A stretch of DNA of 8,615 nucleotides. Source: Clostridia bacterium (lineage in GTDB: Bacteria; Bacillota_E; SLMV01; PUMD01). Made by a program: the position numbers and the translations under genes. Positions 8,233 through 8,615 of this stretch are shown piece after piece. How positions within the stretch are numbered: the stretch's first letter is position 1; each line of letters starts with the position of its first letter. Where the stretch lies: assembly GCA_003563755.1 (NCBI GenBank), contig PWUB01000138.1, positions 1 through 8,615 on the forward strand. Reading direction: 5' to 3'. The notes under the pieces were generated by a model. The model worked only from the letters and a program-made list of their open reading frames with translations. It did not search any database and was not told where the DNA came from.

Positions 8233-8270
8233 GCGGCACCCGGTGCGCCGAGCGGCGCACCGGGTGCCGC
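8233..8270. terminator. Perfect 17-bp bidirectional terminator between convergent genes
   Basis: Arm 8233-8249 (GCGGCACCCGGTGCGCC) pairs perfectly with 8254-8270 around a GAGC loop. On the plus strand TCTTTT follows (8273-8278). On the minus strand the stem is followed by CTCCTTTTGC (complement of 8223-8232). It can therefore end both the DUF1177 transcript and the abrB transcript. It begins 18 nt after the DUF1177 stop and ends 12 nt before the abrB stop. Confidence 0.92.
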
Positions 8271-8282
8271 AGTCTTTTCGTT

Positions 8283-8534
8283 CTACGCACCAGTCATGTT
8301 CGCCATGGCTTCCGCACAGCTCTTGCAGACGGTCTTGCCCCTAAACTGCTGGGTGTTGTAGGCATTGCCGCAGAAGATGCAGCCCGGCTCATACTTGCGG
8401 AGCACTATGTTTTCACCGTCGACGTATATCTCGAGGGAATCCTTCTTGTGGATATCCAGGGTTCGACGCAGTTCGATGGGAATCACCACGCGACCGAGTT
8501 CGTCGACTTTTCTCACGATGCCGGTAGACTTCAT
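8283..8534 (-). CDS. abrB: AbrB-family transition-state regulator with C-terminal four-cysteine module
   Basis: This is a DNA-binding regulator of the SpoVT/AbrB swapped-hairpin class, which in B. subtilis represses stationary-phase and sporulation genes during growth. The 83-residue protein has the complete N-terminal domain, MKSTGIVRKVDELGRVVIPI through VLRKY (residues 1-48), almost identical to Bacillus AbrB. The second half differs. Instead of the Bacillus multimerisation domain it has C52-x2-C55 and C70-x2-C73 in CIFCGN...GKTVCKSC, which looks like a zinc ribbon; similar tails occur in clostridial AbrB proteins as I remember them. ATG 8534 has a Shine-Dalgarno, GGAGAGGAG on the minus strand (complement of 8545-8553), 10 nt upstream. 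It is convergent to the DUF1177 gene, with a terminator between. Confidence 0.93.
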   Translation of the reverse strand: MKSTGIVRKVDELGRVVIPIELRRTLDIHKKDSLEIYVDGENIVLRKYEPGCIFCGNAYNTQQFRGKTVCKSCAEAMANMTGA

Positions 8535-8585
8535 GGGATGTGATCTCCTCTCCAGAAGATGAGATGACGGTGGCTGACACCTTGG

Positions 8586-8614
8586 ACAGTACCATATATG
8601 CCAGAAACATACAA
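8586..8614 (-). promoter_or_regulatory. Candidate abrB promoter
   Basis: Read on the minus strand, TTGTAT (8614-8609) and TGGTACTGT (8594-8586) form a -35 and an extended -10 with a 17-bp spacer. The -10 hexamer TACTGT is a moderate match. Transcription would start near 8579, about 45 nt before the abrB ATG. The window ends here, so an alternative further upstream cannot be judged. Confidence 0.35.
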
Positions 8615-8615
8615 G

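Overview
The window looks like chromosome from a high-GC Bacillota (Firmicute). Three things point there. First, the order tmk – c-di-AMP receptor (darA/pstA) – holB – ricT (yaaT) – rsmI – abrB is the skeleton of the Bacillus subtilis tmk-to-abrB region. Second, a 5S rRNA end lies just upstream, as an rRNA operon does in B. subtilis. Third, the AbrB N-terminus is nearly identical to the Bacillus form. The base composition is clearly GC-rich. I cannot name a genus.

Layout. Bases 1-80 are the 3' part of a 5S rRNA, closed by an intrinsic terminator (92-124). Next is a multi-pass membrane protein (273-1616) that I recognise as a bacterial relative of ANKH (progressive ankylosis protein, MOP/MATE-like superfamily). 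A housekeeping block follows on the same strand: tmk (1756-2442), darA (2518-2850), holB (2865-3827), ricT (3869-4684) and rsmI (4681-5574). Spacing is tight from darA to rsmI (14 nt, 41 nt, then a 4-nt overlap), so these probably form one transcript. After a 123-nt gap come an N-acyl-D-amino-acid deacylase (5698-7269) and a DUF1177-family protein (7276-8214), separated by only 6 nt. A perfect 17-bp bidirectional terminator (8233-8270) separates them from abrB, encoded on the minus strand (8283-8534).

How the genes fit together. tmk supplies dTDP and holB is part of the polymerase clamp loader. rsmI matures the 16S rRNA decoding centre, ricT is an Fe-S-associated factor in mRNA processing and developmental control, and darA reads cyclic-di-AMP. 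AbrB is a transition-state DNA-binding regulator. Compared with the B. subtilis order, yaaR, yabA, yabB and yazA are absent, and the deacylase–DUF1177 pair occupies the space between rsmI and abrB. The most interesting items are the ANKH-like transporter with its duplicated GLARTD motif, the DUF1177 protein with a peptidase-like central motif next to a D-aminoacylase, and the AbrB whose C-terminal half is a four-cysteine, zinc-ribbon-like module. I saw no mobile element, CRISPR array, tRNA or wholly new multigene system.
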